Of a stretch of DNA of 29,739 nt, positions 22,905-29,739 are shown piece after piece. Within the stretch, counting starts at the first letter, position 1. The number at the start of each line of letters is the position of its first letter. The stretch comes from JBJSXF01 sp046086225. GTDB lineage: Bacteria > Actinomycetota > Acidimicrobiia > IMCC26256 > PALSA-610. Both the position numbers and the translations under genes were made by a program. The notes beneath the pieces were generated by a model. That model had not been told where the DNA came from and searched no databases. It worked only from the letters and a program-made list of their open reading frames with translations. The DNA is taken from positions 1 to 29,739 of the forward strand of contig JBJSXF010000147.1 of assembly GCA_046086225.1 (NCBI GenBank), written 5' to 3'.

Positions 22905-24854
22905 GTGCCGGTCGCCGGCGCGGCCGATCGCCGCGTCTCCCGAGAGCCCCGTCGGTGGGTGCTCCCCGCCCTCGTGGCGCTCGCTCTCGCGGGTCTCGCC
23001 CCGACCCTCGGCGGCCCTCCGGCGGGCGCCGCCGACACGGCCACGGCCCCGGCCGTGTTCGCGACGATCGACGGGCGCGGGGGCTACGTGGCCGCCGGGG
23101 TCGGCCTCCGCAATCGGGGCGCGGGCACCATCACGATCTCGGGCATCCCGTCCGGCGCCACCGTCAACCGGGCCTTCCTGGTGTGGTCGATCCTCGGCGG
23201 AGCCACCCCGGGAGCCGCGTTCCCGAACGGGAAGCTGAACGGCACGCCGGTCACCGGTGTGCAGGCCGGATCGGGCCCGAGCCCGTGCTGGACCCCGTGG
23301 ACGGTCAACGGCTACGCCTACCGGGCCGAGGTCACCTCGCTCGTCACCGGCAACGGCAGCTATGCGCTCTCCGGCTTCGCCTCGGGCCGCACGGATGGGG
23401 CCGATCCGTTCTTCTCGGGTGTCGTCCCGCCCCTCGCCGAGGGAGCGTCGCTCGTCGTCATCTTCACGAAAGCGAGTTACCCCCAGACCCGGGTGATGGT
23501 GGCCGCCGGCTACCACATGACCTACAACTCGCAGAGCGCCGGCGAGCGCACCTTCGGCTGGGGCTTCCCGGCTACCAACCCGGTCGGGGAGGTGCGCACC
23601 ACGTTCATCGGCGCCGACGGCCAGCTCAACTTCGCCGATCCGGCGAGCACCGTGAACGGTCGCCCGGTGGCGGCCGCCGACTGGGACGGCACCGATCCAC
23701 CGACCGCCCGGTATTCCTACGGCAACCTCTGGGACACCGATACCGCGTCGGTCGGCATGTTCGTGAAGCCGGGCGCCACCGCGGCGACGATCCGAGTCGC
23801 CGGGGGCGGCATCCAGCCCGACTCGTTCGGTGAGTGCATGGCCTGGACGGGCCAGGTGCTCTCGATCGGCGCGAACGGCGCGGTCGACACCGATGGCGAT
23901 GCGCTGCGGGACGGCTGGGAGGCCAACGGCTACGACGCGACGGGTGACGGCGTCCCCGACATCGCCCTGCCCGGCGCGAGTGTCGTGCACAAGGACGTCT
24001 TCGTCGAGATGGACTACATGGGCGCCCAGACCACGTGCCCGTGCCATCTGCCCCTCGCCGCCGACCTCGACCGGATCCGGGCGGTGTTCGCGGGGGCACC
24101 GGTCGGCAATCCCGACGGCCGCCCGGGCATCGCGCTGCACCTCGACGCGGGCCCGGCGCGCGGTCCGACCTACGACCTCGGCGGCGGCAACCTCGTTCCC
24201 TACGACGCCGACCTGGCCCCGGTGGCCACGGAGTTCACGGCGATCAAGGCGAAGCACTTCGATCCCCGGCGGGCTCCGCTGTACCACTACGCGGTCTGGG
24301 CCCACCGCCAGGACGGCGGGTTGACCGCGGGCACGTCGTTCGGCACGCCGGGCGACAGCTTCGTCGTGACCCTGGGCGGCTGGGTGCTCGGCGGCTCGTC
24401 CGACGCGAAGGTCGGCTCGTTCGTCCACGAGCTGGGCCACAACTTCGGGCTCCGGCACGGCGGCAGCGACGACACCGAGGCCAAGCCCAACTACCTGAGC
24501 GTCATGAACCCGTGGTTCGCGCAGACGGGGGTGCCCCGCACGAGCGGGGTGCCGTACTTCGGGTACGCGATCGTGCGGCCGCCCAATCTCGTGGAGTCGG
24601 CTCTGGCCGAGGGGACGGGCATCGCGTCGAGCGCCGTCGCGGCCTACCGCACCAAGTGGTACTGCCCCAACGGCACGGTGCGCACGAGCGCCGGGACCGC
24701 GTACGGCCCGCTCGACTGGAACTGCGACGGCACCGTCGGTGGGGTCGTGAGCGTCAACGTGACCGGACCGAAGTCGCCGGCGCTCACCACGCTGGTGGCC
24801 CGCGGCGACTGGGTGACCCTCGCCTACGGCGGCGGGGCGGTCGGGGGCCCGTAG
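22905..24854 (+). CDS. Secreted metzincin-like zinc metalloprotease
   Basis: The 649-residue protein has a signal peptide (about 17-42, RRWVLPALVALALAGLAPTL, ending near AGAADTA). A large N-terminal beta-rich region follows (INRAFLVWSI-like VNRAFLVWSILGG, FASGRTDGADPF). A calcium-binding, thrombospondin-type-3-like stretch lies near residues 327-350 (DTDGDALRDGWEANGYD, then DGVPD). The catalytic domain carries HELGHNFGLRH (His508, Glu509, His512, His518). LSVMNP at about 531-536 (Met534) fits the metzincin Met-turn. About ten cysteines suggest disulfides. Homology to a named family beyond metzincin cannot be judged here. The gene stands between panB-DUF192 and the rpsF operon, where Mycobacterium has ponA1 and neighbours. 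Substrate unknown. Confidence 0.85.
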   Translation: MPVAGAADRRVSREPRRWVLPALVALALAGLAPTLGGPPAGAADTATAPAVFATIDGRGGYVAAGVGLRNRGAGTITISGIPSGATVNRAFLVWSILGGATPGAAFPNGKLNGTPVTGVQAGSGPSPCWTPWTVNGYAYRAEVTSLVTGNGSYALSGFASGRTDGADPFFSGVVPPLAEGASLVVIFTKASYPQTRVMVAAGYHMTYNSQSAGERTFGWGFPATNPVGEVRTTFIGADGQLNFADPASTVNGRPVAAADWDGTDPPTARYSYGNLWDTDTASVGMFVKPGATAATIRVAGGGIQPDSFGECMAWTGQVLSIGANGAVDTDGDALRDGWEANGYDATGDGVPDIALPGASVVHKDVFVEMDYMGAQTTCPCHLPLAADLDRIRAVFAGAPVGNPDGRPGIALHLDAGPARGPTYDLGGGNLVPYDADLAPVATEFTAIKAKHFDPRRAPLYHYAVWAHRQDGGLTAGTSFGTPGDSFVVTLGGWVLGGSSDAKVGSFVHELGHNFGLRHGGSDDTEAKPNYLSVMNPWFAQTGVPRTSGVPYFGYAIVRPPNLVESALAEGTGIASSAVAAYRTKWYCPNGTVRTSAGTAYGPLDWNCDGTVGGVVSVNVTGPKSPALTTLVARGDWVTLAYGGGAVGGP

Positions 24855-25100
24855 GCCCGCTTCGCCGCGGGTGGCACCGCACGGTGAGGCAGTCACCGAT
24901 CGCCCTGTCCCACCCTGCTCCTACGGTGCTGCCCGAAAGGTCGGTCGAGGTGATCTGGTAGCCTCGGACATTCACATCCGAGACCCTGCCCCCACGGCGG
25001 AGTCCGCTCGGGCACCCGGGAGTTCCCCTTCCGGACTCGACGCATTCCGGGTACGGGGGCCCGCAGCCCGGCGCTGCGGTCCGAAGGAGGCCAACGGCGC
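24855..25100 (+). promoter_or_regulatory. rpsF operon leader and promoter region
   Basis: No gene is seen in this 246-bp gap. TAGCCT at 24959-24964 is a possible -10 for the rpsF operon. The leader downstream can fold: ACCCGG (25015-25020) can pair with CCGGGT (25047-25052), and a perfect 6-bp stem CCGCAG (25061-25066) / CTGCGG (25074-25079) with loop CCCGGCG sits directly before the AAGGAGG site (25084-25090). In several bacteria an S6:S18-binding RNA lies in the rpsF leader; this may be such an element, but I cannot align it. Confidence 0.4.
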
Positions 25101-25439
25101 ATGACGCGGCCGTACGAAGTGATGATCATCATCGACGCGGACCTGGAGGAGGAGACCATCCGGGCCACCGTCGAGCGCTGGATCCAGTTGATCGAGTCGA
25201 AGGGCGCCGAGCGCGGCCACGTCGACTTCTGGGGAAAGCGCCGTCTCGCCTACGAGCTCAAGCGCCGGACCGAGGGCTACTACGTGGTCCTGCAGGCCCG
25301 GGCCGAGCCCGCGGCGATGGACGAGCTGCACCGGGTGCTCTCCCTGGCAGATGAGGTGCTCCGCCACAAGGTGCTCCGCATCCCGGAGAAGGTCTACGGA
25401 CCGCCCCGGGGCACGGCCACCGAGGCGAGCCAGTCGTAG
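25101..25439 (+). CDS. rpsF: 30S ribosomal protein S6
   Basis: S6 pairs with S18 on the 30S platform. The 112-residue protein begins MTRPYEVMIIIDADLEEE and has the GKRRLAYELKRRTEGYYVV segment and RVLSLADEVLRHKVLRIP, all typical of bacterial S6, with a short variable tail. AAGGAGG at 25084-25090 serves the ATG at 25101. It is the first gene of rpsF-ssb-rpsR-rplI, the standard bacterial order. A small hairpin, CCCGC/GCGGG (25443-25456), lies between it and ssb. Confidence 0.97.
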   Translation: MTRPYEVMIIIDADLEEETIRATVERWIQLIESKGAERGHVDFWGKRRLAYELKRRTEGYYVVLQARAEPAAMDELHRVLSLADEVLRHKVLRIPEKVYGPPRGTATEASQS

Positions 25440-25481
25440 GGACCCGCGTGAGCGGGCTCCCCGGCCGTAGGGAGGCAACAC

Positions 25482-25973
25482 ATGGCAACCGATGCGAACT
25501 CGATCACCATCAGCGGCAACGTCACCCGTGACCCCGAGCTGCGCTACACGCCGAGCGGCGCGTCGAAGCTGAGCTTCGGCGTGGCGGTCAACCGGTCGTG
25601 GCGCAACCAGCAGACCCAGGAGTGGGAGGAGCAGACGAGCTTCTTCAACGTGGTCGCCTGGCGGCAGCTCGCCGAGAACGCCCAGAACTCGGTCACGAAG
25701 GGCACCCGCGTGGTCGTCACCGGTCGGCTCGAGCAGCGCTCGTGGGAGACCGACCAGGGCGAGAAGCGATCGATCGTGGAGATCGTCGCCGATGACATCG
25801 CCACGAGCCTGCGATTCGCGACGGTCGATGTCCACCGCATCGAGCGCAGCGGCGCCGGTGACGGTGGTGGCCGGCCCTCCGGTCCCCGGGGTGGCGGCGG
25901 CAGCGGTGGGACCTCCGGGGGCGGCGGCACCGGCGGCGGCAATTACGACGAGTACGGCGAAGAGCCGTTCTAG
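25482..25973 (+). CDS. ssb: Single-stranded DNA-binding protein
   Basis: SSB coats single-stranded DNA and recruits replication and repair proteins. The 163-residue protein has the OB-fold core (residues 1-112: ITISGNVTRDPELRYTPSGA, FFNVVAWRQLAENAQNS, KGTRVVVTGRLEQRSWET). A Gly-rich flexible linker (about 125-153) follows, then the acidic tip EYGEEPF, a recognisable variant of the DDIPF interaction tail. A GGGAGG site precedes the ATG at 25482. It lies between rpsF and rpsR, as in most bacteria. Confidence 0.97.
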   Translation: MATDANSITISGNVTRDPELRYTPSGASKLSFGVAVNRSWRNQQTQEWEEQTSFFNVVAWRQLAENAQNSVTKGTRVVVTGRLEQRSWETDQGEKRSIVEIVADDIATSLRFATVDVHRIERSGAGDGGGRPSGPRGGGGSGGTSGGGGTGGGNYDEYGEEPF

Positions 25974-25988
25974 GACGGAAGCACGGAG

Positions 25989-26447
25989 ATGGCGCAGCGC
26001 ACACCGAAGAAGAGCAGCCCGGTCAAGGACCGGCGGCCGATCAAGAAGAAGACCTCGATCCTCACGACCGAGAACGTGCAGTGGATCGACTACAAGGACG
26101 TCAACCTGCTTCGCCGGTTCATGTCCGAGCGGGCCAAGATCCGCGCCCGGCGGGTGACCGGCAATAGCCAGCAGCAGCAGGTCGCAGTCGCCCGGGCCAT
26201 CCGGATCGCCCGTGAGATGGCGCTCCTGCCGTACAGCGTGCGCCAGGTGACCCAGCGCTCCAAGGGCCGCCGCGATCGCGACCGCGATCGCGACATGCCC
26301 ATGCCGGAGCCCACCGACGAGGCAACCGCGGCGACCGAGTCCGAAGCCACCGAGGCGACCGAGGCCGAGATCGAGGAGTTCGCGGTCGAGGCGAGTGCCG
26401 AGGCGGCGACCGAGAGCGGCGAGACGGGCGAGGAGGCTTCGGCGTGA
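25989..26447 (+). CDS. rpsR: 30S ribosomal protein S18 with a long acidic C-terminal extension
   Basis: The core of S18 is present at residues about 25-90: VQWIDYKDVNLLRRFMSERAK, then RARRVTGNSQQQQVAVARAI and RIAREMALLPYS. A basic N-terminal arm precedes it. After this core comes an RDRDRDRD run encoded by a 12-bp tandem repeat. A tail of about 50 residues follows that is nearly all Glu, Ala, Thr and Ser (for example TEATEAEIEEFAVEASAEAA). Typical S18 is 75-90 residues, so at 152 this one is almost twice as long. It overlaps rplI by 4 nt (GTGA). The extension is in frame with good codon use and ends at the rplI start, so it looks real. Confidence 0.93.
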   Translation: MAQRTPKKSSPVKDRRPIKKKTSILTTENVQWIDYKDVNLLRRFMSERAKIRARRVTGNSQQQQVAVARAIRIAREMALLPYSVRQVTQRSKGRRDRDRDRDMPMPEPTDEATAATESEATEATEAEIEEFAVEASAEAATESGETGEEASA

Positions 26448-26890
26448 AGATCCTCCTGCGGGCCGACGTCGAGAACGTCGGCAAGAAGGGCGACATCGTC
26501 GAGGTCGCCGACGGCTACGCCCGCAACTTCCTCGTTCCCCGCGGGCTCGCCCTCCGGGCGACCCCGGGGCTGCGCGATCAGGCCGAGGCGATGCGTCGTA
26601 ACCGGGAGGCCCGCGAGCGCCGCGAGCGTGAGGCGGCCGAGGCCGTGGCGGCGTTGTTCACGGGCCGGATCGTGGCGATCAAGGCCCGGGCGGGCGGCGA
26701 GGGTCGCCTCTTCGGCTCGGTGACGGCCGTCGACATCGCCGAGGCGGTGCTCGCCCAGACCGGGGCCGATGTCGACCGTCGTCGTATCGATCTCGACGAG
26801 CCCATCAAGGAGCTCGGTCCGGCCGAGGTGACCGTACGGCTCCACGCCGACGTCGTCGCCACCATCTCCATCGTCGTCGAGTCGGCCTGA
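26444..26890 (+). CDS. rplI: 50S ribosomal protein L9
   Basis: L9 binds 23S rRNA through its N-terminal domain and extends a long helix to a second domain. The 148-residue protein begins VKILLRADVENVGKKGDIVEV and has DGYARNFLVPRGLA. A charged connecting helix follows (RRNREARERREREAAEAVAAL), then the C-terminal domain with FGSVTAVDIAEAV and a final VVATISIVV. It starts at GTG 26444, overlapping the rpsR stop. A GC hairpin follows at 26898-26914. Confidence 0.97.
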   Translation: MKILLRADVENVGKKGDIVEVADGYARNFLVPRGLALRATPGLRDQAEAMRRNREARERREREAAEAVAALFTGRIVAIKARAGGEGRLFGSVTAVDIAEAVLAQTGADVDRRRIDLDEPIKELGPAEVTVRLHADVVATISIVVESA

Positions 26891-26897
26891 CCCGGCT

Positions 26898-26914
26898 GCC
26901 GGGGCGCCCCCGGC
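26898..26914 (+). terminator. GC-rich hairpin after rplI
   Basis: GCCGGGG (26898-26904), a CGC loop and CCCCGGC (26908-26914) form a perfect 7-bp stem 8 nt after the rplI stop. No U-run follows, so termination may be partial or Rho-assisted. Confidence 0.4.
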
Positions 26915-27183
26915 CGCCGTCAACGATGAGATCCCTGCAGGGCTTCGTCGCGTCCGGATGAGAGTGACTCACCCCGCGGGCAGACTCGGCACCGTCCACA
27001 AGCCTGTGGACGGAACGGGCCGTCTTCCACAGGGAAATCCCCCGGTTGTGCCCCTTCCGACCCACAGGCCGGACGTGCGACCCTGATCGACCGCACATCC
27101 GGTGGATCCGGTCGGGGCGCGGCCCCGGCGGCATCGATCGATGGGCCGCGACGGGCAACGACGAGAGAAGGCGAGGGCTGCCG
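26915..27183. promoter_or_regulatory. dnaB upstream region with a DnaA-box-like inverted repeat
   Basis: No gene is evident here. CCGTCCACA (26992-27000) and TGTGGACGG (27005-27013) form a perfect 9-bp inverted repeat around AGCC; TCTTCCACA lies at 27023-27031 and CGACCCACA at 27058-27066. Each resembles an actinobacterial DnaA box (TTGTCCACA) in its last six bases. They could let DnaA control dnaB expression. The dnaB ribosome binding site GAGGG is at 27173-27177. Confidence 0.45.
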
Positions 27184-29193
27184 GTGGCACAACCGATGGA
27201 CATCGAACCGGCCCTGATGCGAGGTGGCGGCCGGGTGCCGCCGCACAACCTCGAGGCCGAGGAGTCGCTGCTCGGGGCGATGCTGCTCTCACGCGAGGCC
27301 ATCACCGCGTCGGTCGAGGCGCGGCTCGACGCCGCCGACTTCTACAAGCCCGCGCACGGCGCGATCTTCGCGGCGGCCCTCTCGCTCCACACGGCGGGAG
27401 AGCCCGTCGACACCGTCACCGTGGCCGAGGAGCTGCGGCGAGCCGGTGAGCTCGACGCGTCGGGCGGCCGCAACGCGTTGCTGCGCATCCAGGCGGCGAC
27501 GCCCGCATCGGCCAACGCGGCGCACTACGCGCAGATCGTCGCCGAACTCGCGATGCTGCGGCAGCTCATCAGCACCGCGAGCATGATCCAGGAGACGGCT
27601 TACGCGGCGGAGGAAGACGTCGACGAGACGATCGACCGGGCCGAGGCGGCGATCTTCGAGGTTGCCGAACGCCGGGTGAGCGACTCGCTCATCCACCTCT
27701 ACCCGGCGCTCACCGCGACGATGGAGCAGCTCGAGGCGCTCTACGACCGCGAGAGCGATCTCGTGGGCACCGCAACGGGGTTCCGCGATCTCGACTCGAT
27801 CCTGCTCGGCCTCCACCCGTCGACCCTGTCGATCGTGGCGGCTCGGCCCGGCCAGGGCAAGACCTCCTTCGTGCTGGGGCTCGCCCAGCACATCGCGCTC
27901 GATGCCCGGCGTCCGGTGCTCGTCTTCTCGATGGAGATGGGTCACCTCGAGCTCACGAAGCGGCTCCTGGCCGCCGAGGCCAAGGTGCCGTCGCGCAAGC
28001 TCCAGACCGGCAACCTCTCCGAGCACGAATGGCTGCGGGTCACCCAGGCGGTCGGCCGGCTCGCGGAGGCGCACTTCTTCATCGACGACAACCCGCGCTG
28101 CACGGTGATGGAGATGCGGGCCAAGGCGCGGCGACTCAAGGCGCGCTTCGGCGATCTCGGCCTCATCGTCGTCGACTACCTCCAGCTCATGACCTCCCAC
28201 AGCAAGCGGGTCGAGAGCCGCCAGGTCGAGGTCTCCGAGATCTCCCGCGGCCTGAAGATCCTCGCCCGCGAGATGGAGTGTCCGGTGGTGTGCGCCGCGC
28301 AACTCAACCGGCAGCTCGAGTACCGCCAGGACAAGCGTCCGGTGCTCGCCGACCTCCGGGAGTCGGGCTGCCTCGTGGCCTCGACCCGCATTGCGTTGGC
28401 CGACGGCACCACCGCGACGATCGGCGAGCTCTACGCGGCCGACGCGCGCGACGTCGAGGTCCTCACCCTCGACGAGCACCTCCGACTGCGCCCGGGTCGG
28501 ATGACGCACGTGTTCGAGAGCGGCACGAAGGAGATCTTCGAGCTGCAACTCGCCTCGGGGCGTCGGGTGACCGCGAGTGCCAACCACCCCTTCCTCACGC
28601 TCGACGGCTGGGCGCATCTCGCCGATCTGCGTCCGGGAGGCTTCGTGGCCTCGTCACGGCGTTCGGGGCCCGAGGCCGAGCCGGGCCGCGACGTGGTGCC
28701 CGGTGGGATCTGGGACTACATCGTCCACAAGAGCCAGCACTACGCCGATGCGCCCCGGGGCCACGAGCTCATCGAGCGGCTGGGCGGTGGGGTGGCCGGT
28801 CGTCATCGCCTCTACGCGGCCGGGGTGAGTCGCTCGCTCATGGGCCGGATCGCCGAGGTGCTCCCCGACCCCTACCTCGCCGATCTGGCGACGAGCGACG
28901 TGCTCTGGGACGAGATCACCGCGATCGTGCCGATGGGCGAGGCCCCGGTATACGACGCCACCGTGCCGGGTACGCACTGCTTCGTCGCCGACGACATCTT
29001 GGTGCACAACAGCATCGAGCAGGACGCCGACATCGTGATGTTCATCTACCGCGACGAGTACTACAACCCCGATTCCGACCAGCGGGGCCTCGCCGAGGTG
29101 ATCGTGGGCAAGCACCGCAACGGCCCGGTCGGTTCGGCCCGGCTCGTGTTCCACGCCGACTACACGGCGTTCCTCGACGCCGCACCGGAGTAG
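27184..29193 (+). CDS. dnaB: Replicative DNA helicase DnaB with an in-frame intein
   Basis: DnaB is the hexameric RecA-like helicase of the replication fork. The 669-residue precursor has the N-terminal domain (VPPHNLEAEESLLGAMLLS), linker helices, Walker A in ARPGQGKTSFVLGLAQHIA, then VFSMEMG, the Walker B region LIVVDYLQLM and CAAQLNRQLE. The frame is then broken after LRESG by a 214-residue intein (residues 396-609) and resumes SIEQDADIVMFIYRDEYY through the C-terminus. The spliced product would be 455 residues, the normal DnaB length. GTG 27184 has GAGGG 6 nt upstream; ATG 27196 is an alternative four codons in, and the longer in-frame start at 27046 has no conserved sequence. It follows rplI, as in Mycobacterium. 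Confidence 0.96.
   Translation: MAQPMDIEPALMRGGGRVPPHNLEAEESLLGAMLLSREAITASVEARLDAADFYKPAHGAIFAAALSLHTAGEPVDTVTVAEELRRAGELDASGGRNALLRIQAATPASANAAHYAQIVAELAMLRQLISTASMIQETAYAAEEDVDETIDRAEAAIFEVAERRVSDSLIHLYPALTATMEQLEALYDRESDLVGTATGFRDLDSILLGLHPSTLSIVAARPGQGKTSFVLGLAQHIALDARRPVLVFSMEMGHLELTKRLLAAEAKVPSRKLQTGNLSEHEWLRVTQAVGRLAEAHFFIDDNPRCTVMEMRAKARRLKARFGDLGLIVVDYLQLMTSHSKRVESRQVEVSEISRGLKILAREMECPVVCAAQLNRQLEYRQDKRPVLADLRESGCLVASTRIALADGTTATIGELYAADARDVEVLTLDEHLRLRPGRMTHVFESGTKEIFELQLASGRRVTASANHPFLTLDGWAHLADLRPGGFVASSRRSGPEAEPGRDVVPGGIWDYIVHKSQHYADAPRGHELIERLGGGVAGRHRLYAAGVSRSLMGRIAEVLPDPYLADLATSDVLWDEITAIVPMGEAPVYDATVPGTHCFVADDILVHNSIEQDADIVMFIYRDEYYNPDSDQRGLAEVIVGKHRNGPVGSARLVFHADYTAFLDAAPE
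28369..29010 (+). other. DnaB intein (214 residues), no recognisable homing endonuclease
   Basis: Residue 1 is Cys (TGC at 28369) in CLVASTRIALADGTTATI (block A). Block B is GRRVTASANHPFLTLDGW with the conserved His. The end has TSDVLWDEITAIV, VYDATVPGTHCFVADDILVHN-type blocks F and G with the penultimate His and terminal Asn (AAC at 29008-29010), and Ser as the first C-extein residue. All splicing residues are intact, so it should splice. The insertion point (ESG/SIEQD) is that of the Synechocystis DnaB intein. About 75 residues between blocks B and F carry no LAGLIDADG or HNH motif, so this is a mini-intein, probably after loss of an endonuclease. Confidence 0.9.
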
Positions 29194-29206
29194 TGGGGAT
29201 CGGTAG

Positions 29207-29739
29207 TCAGCCCGTCGAGCACCCTCGTAGCGCGGGGAGTCCACCGCGGAATCGGGTCCTCTCGTCGGTCGTGAGGTCGCGGCCTACCGTCGCGCACGAT
29301 GCATCGATCAGTCCTCTTCGCGTTGTCGGCAACTCGACGATCCGGAACTCCCCGCTGCCGAGGAGCTTCGATCCGAAGATGCGCCAGACGTTCTGGCGCA
29401 TCGGAACCCCGACCGCACTCTGATCGATGTCCAATCGCGGACCGAGGGGGTCGAGAGTGTCGATGTCGAGCAGGAGGGCGTGACTCCCGACGACGAGGAC
29501 GAAGCGGGAGTCTGCGGAGAACACGGCACGGGTCGCAACCGATGTGATGTCGGGTGGAATGTCGAGGCTTCGGGTGTCGGCGGTTCCGATCCGGGTGACC
29601 CGCAGTTGCTGGCCGGTTATCCCGGATCGCGACGTGCTGTGAAGAGTCGCTCGGAACCGCAGGTCCCGCGAGACAGCCGGGCTGCTCAGGATGCTCGGGT
29701 CCGACCACCAACTCCGAATGCCGGAGTCGGGGAGCGTCC
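29207..29739 (-). CDS. C-terminal part of a WD40-like repeat protein (runs off the right edge)
   Basis: The minus-strand frame stays open from the window edge to a TGA at 29207-29209. It contains a WD40-type blade (AVFSADSRFVLVVGSHALLLDID) and ends DASCATVGRDLTTDERTRFRGG. This ending resembles the AGRNLTREEW-type C-terminus common in actinobacterial WD40-repeat kinases and STAND regulators. The N-terminal domain is outside the window, so the full role is unknown. Third-position GC looks lower than in the neighbouring genes. It converges on dnaB with only 13 bp between stops. Confidence 0.65.
   Translation of the reverse strand, partial: TLPDSGIRSWWSDPSILSSPAVSRDLRFRATLHSTSRSGITGQQLRVTRIGTADTRSLDIPPDITSVATRAVFSADSRFVLVVGSHALLLDIDTLDPLGPRLDIDQSAVGVPMRQNVWRIFGSKLLGSGEFRIVELPTTRRGLIDASCATVGRDLTTDERTRFRGGLPALRGCSTG

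Noticed and set aside
27046..27183. 46-codon upstream extension of dnaB
   Set aside because: It has no DnaB-like sequence and no ribosome binding site, and it overlaps the DnaA-box-like region; GTG 27184 has both spacing and conservation in favour.
28369..29010. Disruption of dnaB by a frameshift or mobile element
   Set aside because: The insert is in frame, has intein motifs at both ends and leaves intact exteins.
1..29739. tRNA, rRNA, CRISPR array, insertion sequence or att site
   Set aside because: I looked in the gaps between genes and saw no cloverleaf, spaced direct repeats, transposase or terminal inverted repeats. A covariance search was not possible, so small RNAs may be missed.

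Overview
The window is high-GC DNA from an actinobacterium. Third codon positions are mostly G or C, GTG and TTG starts are frequent, several transcripts look leaderless, and the gene order closely follows the origin-proximal order of Mycobacterium. The lone pilT, panB and dnaB-intein arrangement would suit a non-mycobacterial class such as Acidimicrobiia; that placement is inference. The window holds about 28 protein genes. I saw no tRNA, rRNA, CRISPR array or insertion sequence.

Left edge (1-5829): the 5' end of dnaA runs leftward off the edge. It is separated by a DnaA-box-bearing intergenic region from the rightward cluster rpmH-rnpA-yidD-yidC-khpB-rsmG, followed by two parS sites and parA-parB. 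These genes couple chromosome replication start and segregation with ribosome, RNase P and membrane insertase production. The striking point is that rpmH lies wholly inside an N-terminally extended rnpA reading frame, with the two start codons 4 nt apart, as described for Thermus.

Middle left (5852-14468, minus strand): one long polycistron reads DUF6049-like secreted protein, murJ, degV, ECF sigma factor, putative anti-sigma factor, small membrane protein, trxB, trxA and a cwlM-like protein. It links peptidoglycan precursor export and its control with thiol redox and a cell-envelope sigma factor. Apart from degV, it mirrors M. tuberculosis Rv3909-Rv3915.

Middle right (14539-24854): a histone-deacetylase-fold enzyme, a PilT-type ATPase and a CCA/poly(A) nucleotidyltransferase run rightward. 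A methyltransferase, ino1 and its PadR-type regulator run leftward. Then come a DUF5318 protein, a small zinc ribbon protein (minus strand), panB, a DUF192 protein and a large secreted metzincin-type protease.

Right edge (25101-29739): the replication/ribosome operon rpsF-ssb-rpsR-rplI is followed by dnaB, which is interrupted by a 214-residue intein. S18 carries a long acidic tail. The 3' end of a convergent WD40-like gene runs off the right edge.

In M. tuberculosis the rpmH-to-pcnA block and the ino1-to-dnaB block lie on opposite sides of oriC. Here they are joined on the rpmH side, so origin-proximal DNA has been rearranged relative to that genome.
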